Shown: positions 44,731-57,136 of the stretch, piece by piece
How the letters are laid out: the number at the start of each line of letters is the position of its first letter
How positions within the stretch are numbered: position 1 is the first letter of the stretch
DNA from: Ceriagrion tenellum
Lineage: Eukaryota; Arthropoda; Insecta; Odonata; Coenagrionidae
NCBI GenBank assembly: GCA_963169105.1
Contig: OY720634.1
Coordinates: 152,217,584 to 152,281,583 of the forward strand
DNA: 64,000 nucleotides
Reading direction: 5' to 3'
Program-made: the position numbers and the translations under genes
The notes under the pieces: generated by a model
Seen by the model: only the letters and a program-made list of their open reading frames with translations
Databases searched by the model: none
What the model was told of the DNA's origin: nothing

Positions 44731-47602
44731 GACCACCAGAACTACTATTCAATTTTCTTACAATGTAGGTCAAAATCAATATTTTGCTTATATAAAGTTT
44801 TATGGTAATAATATAACTAAAAACTTAAAACGGCGATCATTTCAACTATTTACCCAGATTTAAGGATTTCTCAATAGTATTTCCAGCATCAGCAATTCGC
44901 GAAATACAAATTCCTTTTTTTTGTATGTCTACCTGATGTAACATTTTCCTAAAATATGTGATTTTTTAAAAATATGTAAAGAATTAAGATTTCCTTTATT
45001 TCGACATCTGGTTTTTCAAATATTTGTAAACCCTTACCATTACCCCTAAATTATTTAATAAAAATTTGACAAATCCAAGACGGATTAAAGACGGAAACCC
45101 TTGTTCCGAAAAGTTCACCGTTTCCGATCAACGTTTACTATATGTGAATATTGCAATATAAAACGCGGAATGGTGAATTAAAGAACACAATTTTTTTATT
45201 TAAATATTTCTTAAAATATTTCCTAGATGAAAACTTTTACACAGAAACTTTTCTAGTGTCCGTGATCCTACATTTCGAAAACGCATACATCGAATACTGA
45301 GAATCAGTCCTATGATTAATCGATATCGTAAAAATATTTCCAAAATTACGTTATAACTAATTCTAATATTTTTTTGTGGGAAATCACCTAAAAACGTGAA
45401 ACAATTCACTACTGTTCGTAGATATTTTGATTTTTTGTAAATATCTCCACGGTAAGGATTTTGCTAATTTCAGTTTCTTGTGCGAGATAAAATACCAAGA
45501 GTGTTCTGTGAAATGATAATAAAGCTATTCCGTTTATTTAAAATTTGAATGCTAAAAAATATTTCCATGATCAAGTTTTCGCTTATTTGATTTTTTGATT
45601 GCGTTGAACCCTACTCATAGTAAGGAAAAACTGTGGGATTTTCATTTCTCTACGATGATATTTTATGAAAATACCGACAACTTCAACAATTAGCCCATAT
45701 TTTCCTTGCTATTGTGAAAATAACCAAAATCATGAAAAGACAAATATTTCACCTCAGATCCTTAAGATATGGATTTCTAGAAAATATTTCAAATATTTAC
45801 ATTTTAGCTACAATTTTAGTGAAACTGAAATAAAGACAACTTCTCCTCCTGGGTTTGTACCCAATAATAAACACAATATCGTCAATATTACTCTCTGATC
45901 CTTCATTTTCTTGATTTCTAGAAAATATGTCCGGGATTAAAATTTCGCTCATTCCAATCTCTCTTTTCCGTGAATCTACTTTTTTTTGAACGCGAAACTG
46001 TGAAACTACGTTTCTTTACTTGAATTTTATAAGAAACCCTAAAAGCAAAGCAAAACGTGAACATTTCCACTCAGTTCTTGAGTTATAGATTTCTTGAAAA
46101 AATATTAAAAAGTCAAAATTTCGCTCATTTCAAATTCTTCATTTTCCGAATATACCGAAAATGAAACGCGGTATCGTTTACATATTAACTCAGTTCCATG
46201 ATTTCTTCTTTGATTTACCTAAATACATACCCATTCCAGACAAAGAGTTTATACATCCAAATGTCTGATTCGAGCACATCAACCAAAAAATGAAATGCAA
46301 AACAATGAACATTTCAACTCCTATCCTAGATTTCTCATTTCTTCTTAGTAAGTCCAAGTTCTAAATTAAGCTCAGTTCCAAGATTGCTTATTTCAATACT
46401 TGCTACTGCTCTGCTCTTTGATTATTTCTTGCTTAAAATCTTTCCAAGATCCGGATGTCACATATTTTAATTTACCAGCATCGAAAGTAACAAAATTACC
46501 AGTATTGTAAGAGATCTAGTGCCAAGAGATGAGCGACACAAACGAGACTTCCACTTGACACTGCGCTTGATTTCAGTTTTGCATTGTCATATTATACTAT
46601 AATAATATACTGACATTTTTAGTTGAAATACATGTAGCATTATCAGCAAGAAGCAACCCACGTGAATGCAATCAATTCCTCAATATTCAAAGGAGCTTAT
46701 CCAATACAACATCCTAATGGAGATGGGTGAACAATAAATAACTTCCTTAGCAACCACCATCGGGTTGTGCAAACACGGGAAATGAGAAAGTGAGAATATA
46801 AAATGACTGAATTTTTACCATTAACATTACGCGAACACCGAAAGCTTTTTGAACTGAAATCGCAGAATTAATTTCTTTAATACTAACATGGATAGCAGAT
46901 TGTTGCCAAAATGAAAGTGGTGCACGAAAAATGTATTCTTAAGCACATGTGATTATCCCTTGGTGTAAGATAATGGTTGAATGCTTGCGGAAATACCAAA
47001 TTCAACTCTTCAGAATGTCCTTAGGAATTAAAATCGTACGTTTAGGGTTAACTTCGCTCTTATTTAATTCTTTAATATTCATATGCGTAATCCGTAGAGT
47101 GAAAGAAAAGCCCTAATTTTCACTCGTTCCCCCACGGAGGAGCCGAGGCCGTTGCTCTAGATAGCCGGTGCGAGAGAGAGCCGTAAGGCCGGAGGCGACG
47201 CCCTCGTAAACGCTAACGAAGCTTAGGTTCCAGTGTGGTTAACCCGCATCATCCAACTTTTTCGTTCATTTCATTTCACTATTCAAAATCATTGAAAGTG
47301 CATTGCATTTTTCTAAAAATTAATTCACTAGTTTTCTTAGATTGTTACAATATACTCTCAGAAACGGAGTCGGCGGTTCGATCCCAGGTGACGGCTTCTA
47401 GTAGGGATAAATTTTTCACATCATTTAACCCATTGAAAACTACTTGCGAAAGAGTGTGAGAGGTAATTAGAGGGAAAAAATTTGTTATGCTCTCATTTTA
47501 AGCGTAGTACCATGTGACAAATGGGATACTCAGATTTTGAACGCTGAAAAATAATCGATGGTAACTAGATGCCTTATGACCTTGGTTGAGCTTCTTCGGT
47601 GT
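44731..47602. repeat. Partial, diverged first unit of array 2
   Basis: Begins in the middle of a unit at ACCACCAGAACTACTATTC (compare 1558) and lacks about 200 bp that follows in other units. It is the most diverged stretch of monomer sequence in the window, as expected at an array edge. Its conserved segment (46500-47460), including the GC island, is nearly unchanged. Confidence 0.85.
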
Positions 47603-50600
47603 GTTGTTTATCACTATTCGCCCCAGTCATTATGTTTTATTTCTTACCACATCACTCCGCGGATTCATCATTACCATCCGGTGGTGCTACAGCCTGGTAT
47701 CGCCTTGGCCTGTCGAATCGCCAATTGGCTTCAAAATCGTCGCCATCGTCACCAAATGGATTGACATGGGATTCTGGTACTTCTGGCCAACTTGTGTGTT
47801 GAAGAAAAACTACAGTAAAGAAAATATGAGACCTAATGAACTTAAAACTTGAGAAAAGAAATGAGACGTTGGGATCTAAGATCGAATTAAAAACTGGTAC
47901 ACTCATGCAGAGCATCGAAAAAAATGACTAATGGTATACAGCGCCTAGCAAACAGTTTTTAATTTTCATTTTTAGCTCAAAATATTGAAAGAGAAATCAC
48001 AGAATGAATGCATGAACTTAGTCATAAAAAATTGACGACAGAAGGAGAAGAGGTAACTACAGCAGTCTCTTTATGGTGATACGAGATATATTGAAATTTT
48101 TATGAGTAGAAATGAGAATAATGAAACCCCCTATAATAAGGATTTTCCTCACACAAAATTTAATGCTGTGAAATATTCTGTACAATGTGAGTTTTATTTT
48201 TACTTATTTACAGTTAATTTGATTTCTTATAAATATCACCGGCGTAAGTATTTCGCTTATTTCAGTTGCTTGTTTGTGAGATACTAGCAAGAGTGTTCAG
48301 TAAAATGATAACATAGCTAATATGTTGTATCAAATTTTCAATTCTCAAAAAGGTTTCCGCGATCAAGACATCCCTTATTTCTACATCTTGTCCATTCAAA
48401 CTATCTAAAAACCCCAAATAGTGTCACATTCACCCTAGGTTTTATATTTTGATAGCCGATTAGTTTTTCCAAAATAAGGAATATGCTTATTTAATTTTTT
48501 GGATTCAGTGAACGTGACTTAACATAAAGGCAAAACGGCATACACTGTAACATTGAACCTTGATTTTCAAATCGAAATAATTCCCAAGGTTGCGATTTCG
48601 CCCATTCAATTCCGTGCGTTTTTAATCTACTAAAAATTTGTGAAAAATTGATCAATTAAATAACTTATTTCTTTTCTAGATTCCTGAAAATATTTCTTAA
48701 TCACGATTTCGGTCACTTTAATATCGTATTTGTTTGAAAAAAACGAAATAAACCAAATCAGTGAATATTTTATATCTTTCTTTGACTAGTTGATTGTTTA
48801 AAAATATTTACACATCTAATGTCCATAATTACCTTTTTTCGGCGATTTACAACAATAAATGTACAATGGTGAACGTACTAACTATAATAATCCTTTTGTT
48901 TTATTGATTCTTGAAATTTTTCAAGGTAATGATTTTACAAATTACTAAATTATGTTTGTGTGAACTTTATAAAAAGAAAGCCAAATAGCGTATGTAGCAA
49001 AAGCCGAATGAGTGTATAAATACTGTGAGTTGATTGTTTGACTCCTTGAAATTATAAAACAAGATCGCAATTCTGCTGATATCATATCATTTCTTTTATG
49101 GATTTACCGAAAAAATTATAATGAATAAAAATTTTTTTCTATACCACCAGAACTTCCTTTCAATTTTCTTACAATATACGTGTAATGGTGATCATTACAA
49201 CTCCGATTTTTGGGATTTTCCATGGAAATATTTTTAATTCAGGCCACTTCAAATTCTTTCTTTCTTTTAACCTACTTTAATTAAGGGAAACGTGAGACGA
49301 CGTTCATTGGTCTTCTTTTCCTTGATTTTTTTATCAAGACAAATATTTCCGTGATCAATATTTTTCTTGAATATAGTTTTTGGTAATTATATGACTAAAA
49401 ACTCAAAACGGCGATTATTTCAACTATTCACCCTAATTCATGGATTTCTCAATAGTATTTCCAGCACCGGCAATTCGCTTAGTTCAAATTCCTTTTTTGT
49501 ATGTCTACCTGATATAACATTTTCTTGATTTGTGATTTTTTTTAAATCAGTAAAGAGTTAAGATTTCCTTAATTTCGACGTCTGGATTTTCAAATCGTTG
49601 TCAACCCTTGCCATTACCCCTAAATTTTTTATTTTTTAAATTTGTCAAATCCAAGACGGATTAAAAACGGAAACAATTGTTTCGAAAAGTTCACCGTTTC
49701 CGATGAACGTTTACTATTTGTGAATATTTTAATATAAAAGGCGGAGTGGTGAATTAAAGAACACAATTGTTTTATTTTATTATTTCTTAAAATATTTCCT
49801 AGATGAAAACTTTTGCACAGATACTTTTCTTGTGTCCGTGATCCTACATTTAAAAGACGCATACCACGAATACTAAGACTCAGTTCTATGATTTATCGAT
49901 ATATTGAAAATATATCCAAAATTACGTTATCGCTAATCATAAGATGCTTATTTATTGTGGGAAATCACCTAAAAAACGTGAAACAATTCACTACTGTTCG
50001 CAGATATTATGATTTCTTGTAAATATCTCCAGGGTAAGGATTTTACTAATTTCAGTTTCTTGTGTGAGAGAAAATACCAAGAGTGTTCTGTGAAACGATA
50101 ATGAACCTATTCTGTCATTTTAAAATTTTAAGGCTAAAAAATATTTCCATAATCAAGTTTTCGCTTATTTGATTTTTTCATTGCGTTGAATCCTACTCGT
50201 AGAAAGGAAAAACGGTGAGAATTTCATTTCTCTACGATGATATTTTAGGAAAATTACGACAACATCAACAATTATCTCATATTTTTCTTGCTATTGTGAA
50301 ATTGACAAAAATCGTGAAACGACAAATATTTCACCTCTGATCCTTAAGATATGGATTTCTAGAAAATATTTCAAATATTTACATTTTAGCTACAATAATT
50401 GTGAAACTGAAATAAAGACAACTCCTCCTCCTGGGTTTGTACCCAATAATGAACACAATATCGTCAATATTACTCTCTGATCCTTCATTTTCTTGATTTC
50501 TAGAAAATATATCCGGGATTAAAATTTCGCTCATTCCCATCACTCTTTTCTGTGAATCTATTTTTTTTTTTAAACGCCAAACTGTGAAACTACGTTTCTT

Positions 50601-52186
50601 TACTTGATTTTTATAAGAAACCCTAAAAGCAAAGATAAACGTGAACCTTTCCACTCAGTTCTTAATACATAGATTTCCTGAAAAAATATTAAAAAGTCAA
50701 AATTTCGCCCATTCCAAATTCTTCATTTTCCGAATATACCGAAAATGAAACGCGGTGTCGTTTACATATTAACTCAGTTCCATGATTTCTTCTTTGATTT
50801 ACCTAAATACATACCCATTCCAGACAAAGAGTTTATACATCCAAATGTCTGATTCGAGCACATCAACCAAAAAATGAAATGCAAAACAATGAACATTTCA
50901 ATTCCTATCCTAGATTTCTCATTTCTTCTTAGTAAGTCCAAGTTCTAAATTAAGCTCAGTTCCAAGATTGCTTATTTCAATACTTGCTACTGCTCTGCTC
51001 TTTGATTATTTCTAGCTTAAAATCTTTCCAAGATCCGGATGTCACATATTTTAATTTACCAGCATCGAAAGTAACAAAATTACCAGTATTGTAAGAGATC
51101 TAGTGCCAAGAGATGAGCGACACAAACGAGACTTCCACTTGACACTGCGCTTGATTTCAGTTTTGCATTGTCATATTATACAATAATAATATACTGACAT
51201 TTTTAGTTGAAATACATGTAGCATTATCAGCAAGAAGCAACCCACGTGAATGCAATCAATTCCTCAATATTCAAAGGAGCTTATCCAATACAACATCCTA
51301 ATGGAGATGGGTGAACAATAAATAACTTCCTTAGCAACCACCATCTGTATGTGCAAACACGGGAAATGAGAAAGTGAGAATATAAAATGACTGAATTTTT
51401 ACCATTAACATTACGCGAACACCGAAAACTTTTTGAACTGAAATCACAGAATTAATTTCTTTAATACTAACATGGATAGCAGATTGTTGCCAAAATGAAA
51501 GTGGTGCACGAAAAATGTATTCTTAAGCACATGTGATTATCCCTTGGTGTAAGATAATGGTTGAATGCTTGCGGAAATACCAAATTCAACTCTTCAGAAT
51601 GTCCTTAGGAATTAAAATCGTACGTTTAGGGTTAACTTCACTCTTGTTTAATTAATTAATATTCATATGCGTAATCCGTAGAGTGAAAGAAAAGCCCTAA
51701 TTTTCACTCGTTCCCCCACGGAGGAGCCGAGGCCGTTGCTCTAGATAGCCGGTGCGAGAGAGAGCCGTAAGGCCGGAGGCGACGCCCTCGTAGACGCTAA
51801 CGAAGCTTAGGTTCCAGTGTGGTTAACCCGCCTCATCCAACATTTTCGTTCATTTCATTTCACTATTCAGAATCATTGAAAGTGCATTGCATTTTTCTAA
51901 AAATTAATTCACTAGTTTTCTTAGATTGTTACAATATACTCTCAGAAACGGAGTCGGCGGTTCGATCCCAGGTGACGGCTTCTAGTAGGGATAAATTTTT
52001 CACATCATTTAACCCATTGAAAACTACTTGCGAAAGAGTGTGAGAGGTAATTAGAGGGAAAAAATTTGTTATGCTCTCCTTTTAACCGTAGTACCATGTG
52101 ACAAATGGGATACTCAGATATTGAACCCTGAAAAATAATCGATGGTAACTAGATGCCTTATGACCTTGGTTGAGCTTCTTCGGTGT
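47603..52186. repeat. Full unit of array 2
   Basis: 4584 bp with the same order as unit 1. It carries the best-preserved bestrophin-like fragment and the source-like version of the tract shared with array 1 unit 2 (about 49850-50115). Confidence 0.9.
47706..47789 (-). pseudogene. Best-preserved bestrophin-like exon fragment
   Basis: The minus strand reads W-P-E-V-P-E-S-H-V, then NPFGDDGDDFEANW and RFDR. Bestrophin calcium-activated chloride channels share W-L-K-V-A-E, NPFGEDDDDFE, NW and DRN in this order and spacing, and the acidic residues bind calcium there. The NPFG block and most of the acidic cluster survive here, unlike in the other copies. The enclosing open frame (47915-47652) continues on both sides with sequence unlike bestrophin, so this is an exon-sized fragment, not a channel gene. 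The family assignment is by motif memory and needs a search. Confidence 0.75.
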
Positions 52187-54195
52187 GTTGTTTATCACTA
52201 TTCGCCCTAGTCCTTATGTTTTATTTCTTACCACATCACTCCGCGGATTCATCATTACCATCCGGTGGTGCTACAGCCTGGGGTGCGCCTTGGCCTGTCG
52301 AATCGCCAATTGGCTTCAAAATCGTCGAAATCGTGTCCAAATAGATTGGCAAGGGATTCTGGTACTTCTGGCCAACTTATGTAGAAGAAAAACTACAGTA
52401 AAGAAAATATGAGACCTAATGAACTTAAAACTTGAGAAAAGAAATGAGTCGTTGGGATCTAAGATCAAATTAAAAACTGGTACACTCATGCAGAGCATCG
52501 AAAAAATTGACTAATGGTATACAGCGCATAGCAAACAGTTTTTAATTTTCATTTTTAGCTCAAAATATTGAAAGAGAAATCACAGAATGAATGCATGAAC
52601 TTAGTCATAAAAAAGTGACGATAGAAGGAGAAGAGGTAACTACAGCAGTCTCTTTATGGTGATACGAGATATATTGAAATTTTTATGAGTAGAAATGAGA
52701 ATAATGGTACCCCCTATAATAAGGATTTTCCTCACACAAAATTTAATGCTGTGAAATATTCTGTACAATGTGAGTTTTATTTTTACTTATTTACAGTTAA
52801 TTTGATTTCTTATAAATATCACCGGCGTAAGTATTTCGCTTATTTCAGTTGCTTGTTTGTGAGATACTAGCAAGAGTGTTCAGTAAAATGATAACATAGC
52901 TGATATGTTGTATCAAATTTTCAATTCTCAAAAAGGTTTCCGCGATCAAGACTTCGCTTATTTCTACATCTTGTTCATTCAAACTACCTAAAACCACAAA
53001 ATAGTATCACATTCACTCTAGGTTTTATATTTTGATAGCCGATTAGTTTATCCAAAATAAGGAATATGCTTATTCAAATTTTTGGATTCAGTGAACGTGA
53101 CTTAAAATAAAGGAAAAACGGATTACATTGTAACATTGAGCCTCAATTTTCAAATCGAAATTATTCCCAAGGTTGCGATTTCGCCCATTAAATTCCGTGT
53201 GTTTTTATCTACTAAAAATATGTGAAAAATTGATCAATTAAATTACCTATTTCTTTTCTAGATTCCTGAAAATATTTCTTAGTCACGATTTCGGTCGTTT
53301 TAATATCGTTTTTTTTTGAAAAAACAAAATATACCGAATCAGTGAATATTTTATATCTTTCTTTGACTAGTTGATTGTTTAAAAATATTTACACATCTAA
53401 TGTCCATAATTACCTTTTTTCGGCGATTTACAATAATAAATGTACAATGGTGAACGTACTAACTATAATAATCCTTTTGTTTTATTGATTCTTGAAATTT
53501 ATGCAAGGTAATGATTTTACAAATTACTAAATTATGTTTGTGTGAACTTTATAAAAAGAAAGCCAAATAGCGTATGTAGCAAAAGCCGAATGAGTGTATA
53601 AATACTGTGAGTTGATTGTTTGACTCCTTGAAATTATAAAACAAGATCGCAATTCTGCTGATATCATATCATTTCTTTTATGGATTTACCGAAAAAATTA
53701 TAATGAATAAAAATTTTTTTCTATACCACCAGAACTTCCTTTCAATTTTCTTACAATATACGTGTAATGGTGATCATTACAACTCCGATTTTTGGGATTT
53801 TCCATGGAAATATTTTTAATTCAGGCCACTTCAAATTCTTTCTTTCTTTTAACCTACTTTAATTAAGGGAAACGTGAGACGACGTTCATTGGTCTTCTTT
53901 TCCTTGATTTTTTTATCAAGACAAATATTTCCGTGATCAATATTTTGCTTGAATATAGTTTTTGGTAATTATATGACTAAAAACTCAAAACGGCGATTAT
54001 TTCAACTATTCACCCTGATTCATGGATTTCTCAATAGTATTTCCAGCACCGTCAATTCGCTTAGTTCAAATTCCTTTTTCGTATGTCTACCTGATTTAAC
54101 ATTTTCTTGTTTTGTGATTTTTTTAAATAAGTAAAGAGTTAAGATTTCCTTAATTTCGACGTCTGGATTTTCAAATATTTGTAAACCCTTTATCA
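52187..54195. repeat. Satellite unit of array 2 truncated by deletion
   Basis: Normal unit start, then monomers as far as TTTGTAAACCCTT, where the sequence jumps to CATTACCATCCGGTGG of the next unit. About 2.6 kb is missing, including the GC island. The two parental sequences share CATTACC at the joint, which suggests a deletion or unequal exchange at short homology. Confidence 0.9.
52291..52374 (-). pseudogene. Bestrophin-like exon fragment, array 2 truncated unit
   Basis: Minus-strand [23 protein letters not shown]. It has the degraded NLFG form but retains DDFE. Confidence 0.6.
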
Positions 54196-55067
54196 TTACC
54201 ATCCGGTGGTGCTACAGCCTGGGGTGCGCCTTGGCCTGTCGAATCGCCAATTGGCTTCAAAATCGTCGAAATCGTGTCCAAATAGATTGGCAAGGGATTC
54301 TGGTACTTCTGGCCAACTTATGTAGAAGAAAAACTACAGTAAAGAAAATATGAGACCTAATGAACTTAAAACTTGAGAAAAGAAATGAGACGTTGGGATC
54401 TAAGATCGAATTAAAAACTGGTACACTCATGCAGAGCATCGAAAAAAATGACTCATGGTATACAGCGCATAGCAAACAGTTTTTAATTTTAATTTTTAGC
54501 TCAAAATATTGAAAGAGAAATCACAGAATGAATGCATGAACTTAGTCATAAAAAAGTGACGATAGAAGGAGAAGAGGTAACTACAGCAGTCTCTTTATGG
54601 TGATACGAGATATATTGTAATTTTTATGAGTAGAAAAGAGAATAATGGTACCCCCTATAATAAGGATTTTCCTCACACAAAATTTAATGCTGTGAAATAT
54701 TCTGTACAATGTGAGTTTTATTTTTACTTATTTACAGTTAATTTGATGTCTTATAAATAGCACCGGCGTAAGTATTTCGCTTATTTCAGTTGCTTGTTTG
54801 TGAGATACTAGCAAGAGTGTTCAGTAAAATGATAACATAGCTGATATGTTGTATCAAATTTTCAATTCTCAAAAAGGTTTCCGCGATCAAGACTTCGCTT
54901 ATTTCTACATCTTGTCCATTCAAACTATCTAAAAACCCCAAATAGTGTCGCATTCACTCTAGATTTTATATTTTGATAGCCGATTAGTTTATCCAAAATA
55001 AGGAATATGCTTATTCAATTTTTTGGATACAGTGAACGCGACTTAAAATAAAGGCAAAACGGCATAC
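54196..55067. repeat. Terminal satellite fragment of array 2
   Basis: Starts at the microhomology joint and ends at GGCATAC, the same base at which array 1 stops. Shares TAAATAGCACC and GAACGCGAC with the array 1 terminal unit, but differs from it at roughly 15-20 positions. Confidence 0.9.
54232..54315 (-). pseudogene. Bestrophin-like exon fragment, array 2 terminal unit
   Basis: Same NLFG-type fragment as at 52291, 36 bp right of the deletion joint. Confidence 0.6.
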
Positions 55068-55587
55068 GTTTTATTAAAGCTATTGCTTAGTTTCAGCTAC
55101 TTGTCTATTTCAATTCTCGTGACCAGTATTTAACCAAATGATTTATCACTAAAAGCACTGAGTTGTTGATTATACACTCACATCAGGAGGAAATACAGAT
55201 ATAAATTAATACTGACACTAAAGATTTGACAGTCATTATCTGTCAAGGTCATTTACACATTGGGATGTAAGTAAATTTCGGTTACAAGAGTTGACTCTTA
55301 GAATACTGCACATGCTCAATATAGCTTTCGTAAATACATATTTAAGTAATAAAACTAGTTATTTCAATTTATAACTATATTGCTTCCAGGATTGAGTCAT
55401 TGAACAATAAATCGGAGTTCTTGGTCATGCCATTATTACAGCATTTACCATTGGCCACCGTAGCAAGTGCTCTAATCATCTACAGCAATAGGGCAAACTA
55501 ATTAGCTGCTCTACCTTTCGACACATGTATTTCCAATAGATTTTATAACTCTAAATATGTTTTCTCGAGCGCATACACCGCAATATT

Positions 55588-55641
55588 TGTATTCAACCCT
55601 GCGGTTACCCACGCCATACGGGCGTGTGGCAGGGGGTGTTC
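55588..55641 (-). mobile_element. CR1-type LINE 3'-end fragment (copy in A')
   Basis: Second copy of the relic at 24192, with CATACGGGCGTG where the first has CATACTGGCGTG. Confidence 0.7.
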
Positions 55642-55985
55642 AAACAGAAAATTTGCAAAAGTAAGAAATATAGCTGAAATGGATTACAGCTGGAGACATA
55701 GTAATGTGAATTGCACACCCGTTTACGGAGAGTTCATTTATCACTTAGCAATCAGACTTCATGTCCGGACACCCACTTGCAGAGACAATACAGTAATTAA
55801 ATAAAGTATCTAGTCTTATTAATTTAGGTAAGAATGGGGAACAGAGTAAAAGTGAATTGCTTACTTAGAACCGGTTGTCAAATGCTTAATGATAGAAGCT
55901 GTAACATGGGCATGACCTGCCAGCCATCTTTATAAACCCCGATTTTCCTTCAGAGCTTATGGACTGACGCAATAATTTTTCAATT

Positions 55986-56196
55986 TTCCGACGTTTTCCT
56001 TCACTTTTTTAAAATGAGTATTCTACCGGCTAAGGTGGGTTTTGTTGAATGTCAGAGAATCCCCTCCCGGTTTTCTATACTTACAGGGGCCTATCTCGCT
56101 CTTATACATTCCTTTTAGCCTCGGCATACGAGCTATCATTCTTCATCCTGTCCATAAAACCTATTCTATGGCAAATTTTTAAGGAAATCAGAGCTG
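55986..56196 (-). mobile_element. RTE-type LINE 3' fragment (copy in A')
   Basis: Copy of 24590-24800 with a few substitutions. Confidence 0.6.
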
Positions 56197-56661
56197 CACA
56201 ACATATCCACCTGAAACCATTTAATTGACCTCCATATTCCATTGTGCCGCACCTCTCACTTGAATAAATCTTTTATATTAATCGCCTCTCGAGTTTGGAA
56301 TTTGCTACATGTTCAAATAAGACACGCAAAAACTCTTAATCACTTTGAAAACAAATGTATACAAGCTAGTGCAAAAGGGTGATCTTACACGTAACAACTA
56401 TTGAGAAAACTTACTGCTCAAGATTTTTCAAGATCCTTAAATATTTATGCATCATTGAACTTCGTATTGTGTAATGCTCTTTCTATATTTTTCTGATTGA
56501 CTAATGAACTGTAACGATTTACTGTGTGACATTTTATGCATAACCTTATTTAGTTACATCTGTTGACAGCACACAATATTCTCGCTTATAATTGCTTTTT
56601 ACTTTCTTTTTAAATATAATTACTTTGTGGAATTATTTTTCTCAATTATTCTGTCATTTGT

Positions 56662-56903
56662 GGACCCCAGAAGTCAAGGGGTCTTAGTGACATTAAAAAA
56701 AAATTCGTCAGGTACATGAATGGGATGTGAAAACATAAATATTTTAGTTAATGAAGGGATCCAAGTGATTTGCTTGACTGGTGATGCTATCTAGGGTAAT
56801 GCCTCTTAACTAGTTAGTGGGTTGTACCAAACATTTCCAACTTTGATTTGAGGTTTCTCAAAACAACGGTTTTGTTACTAAGACAGCTTGACTTCTGGGG
56901 TCT
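56662..56903. mobile_element. 242-bp MITE-like element (copy in A')
   Basis: Same inverted repeats and the same TCATTTGT duplication (56654-56661 and 56904-56911) as at 25266, so it was inserted before the block duplicated. Confidence 0.7.
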
Positions 56904-56973
56904 TCATTTGTAATTGCCTCATGGGCAAATTGCTCACGGAAATATACGAAATAATAATATTCTCCATCTCCCT

Positions 56974-57136
56974 CCTACCCGATTTCCCAACATCCCTTCC
57001 TCACTCACACTCTTGAGCAACCCATCGCCCCTTATTACATCCTCCAGCCAGCTATTCTGCCGCAATCATGTTTAGTCCCAATTTTCCTTCTTCGCTTACG
57101 GACTGGCGCCATAGTTTTGCAATTTCACGATAATAC
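56974..57136 (-). mobile_element. RTE-type LINE C-terminal fragment (copy in A')
   Basis: Copy of 25578-25740. Confidence 0.5.

Larger units (their letters stand above)
44731..55067. repeat. Satellite array 2
   Basis: Second array of the same 4.6-kb satellite in the same orientation: partial diverged unit 44731-47602, full unit 47603-52186 (4584 bp), truncated unit 52187 to about 54195, terminal fragment to 55067. It has array-specific variants, such as CCGAAAAAATTATAATGAATAAAAATT near 49110 and 53690, where array 1 has CCGTCAAAATTATAATGAATAGTTTTT. The right junction to block A' is identical to that of array 1. Confidence 0.95.
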
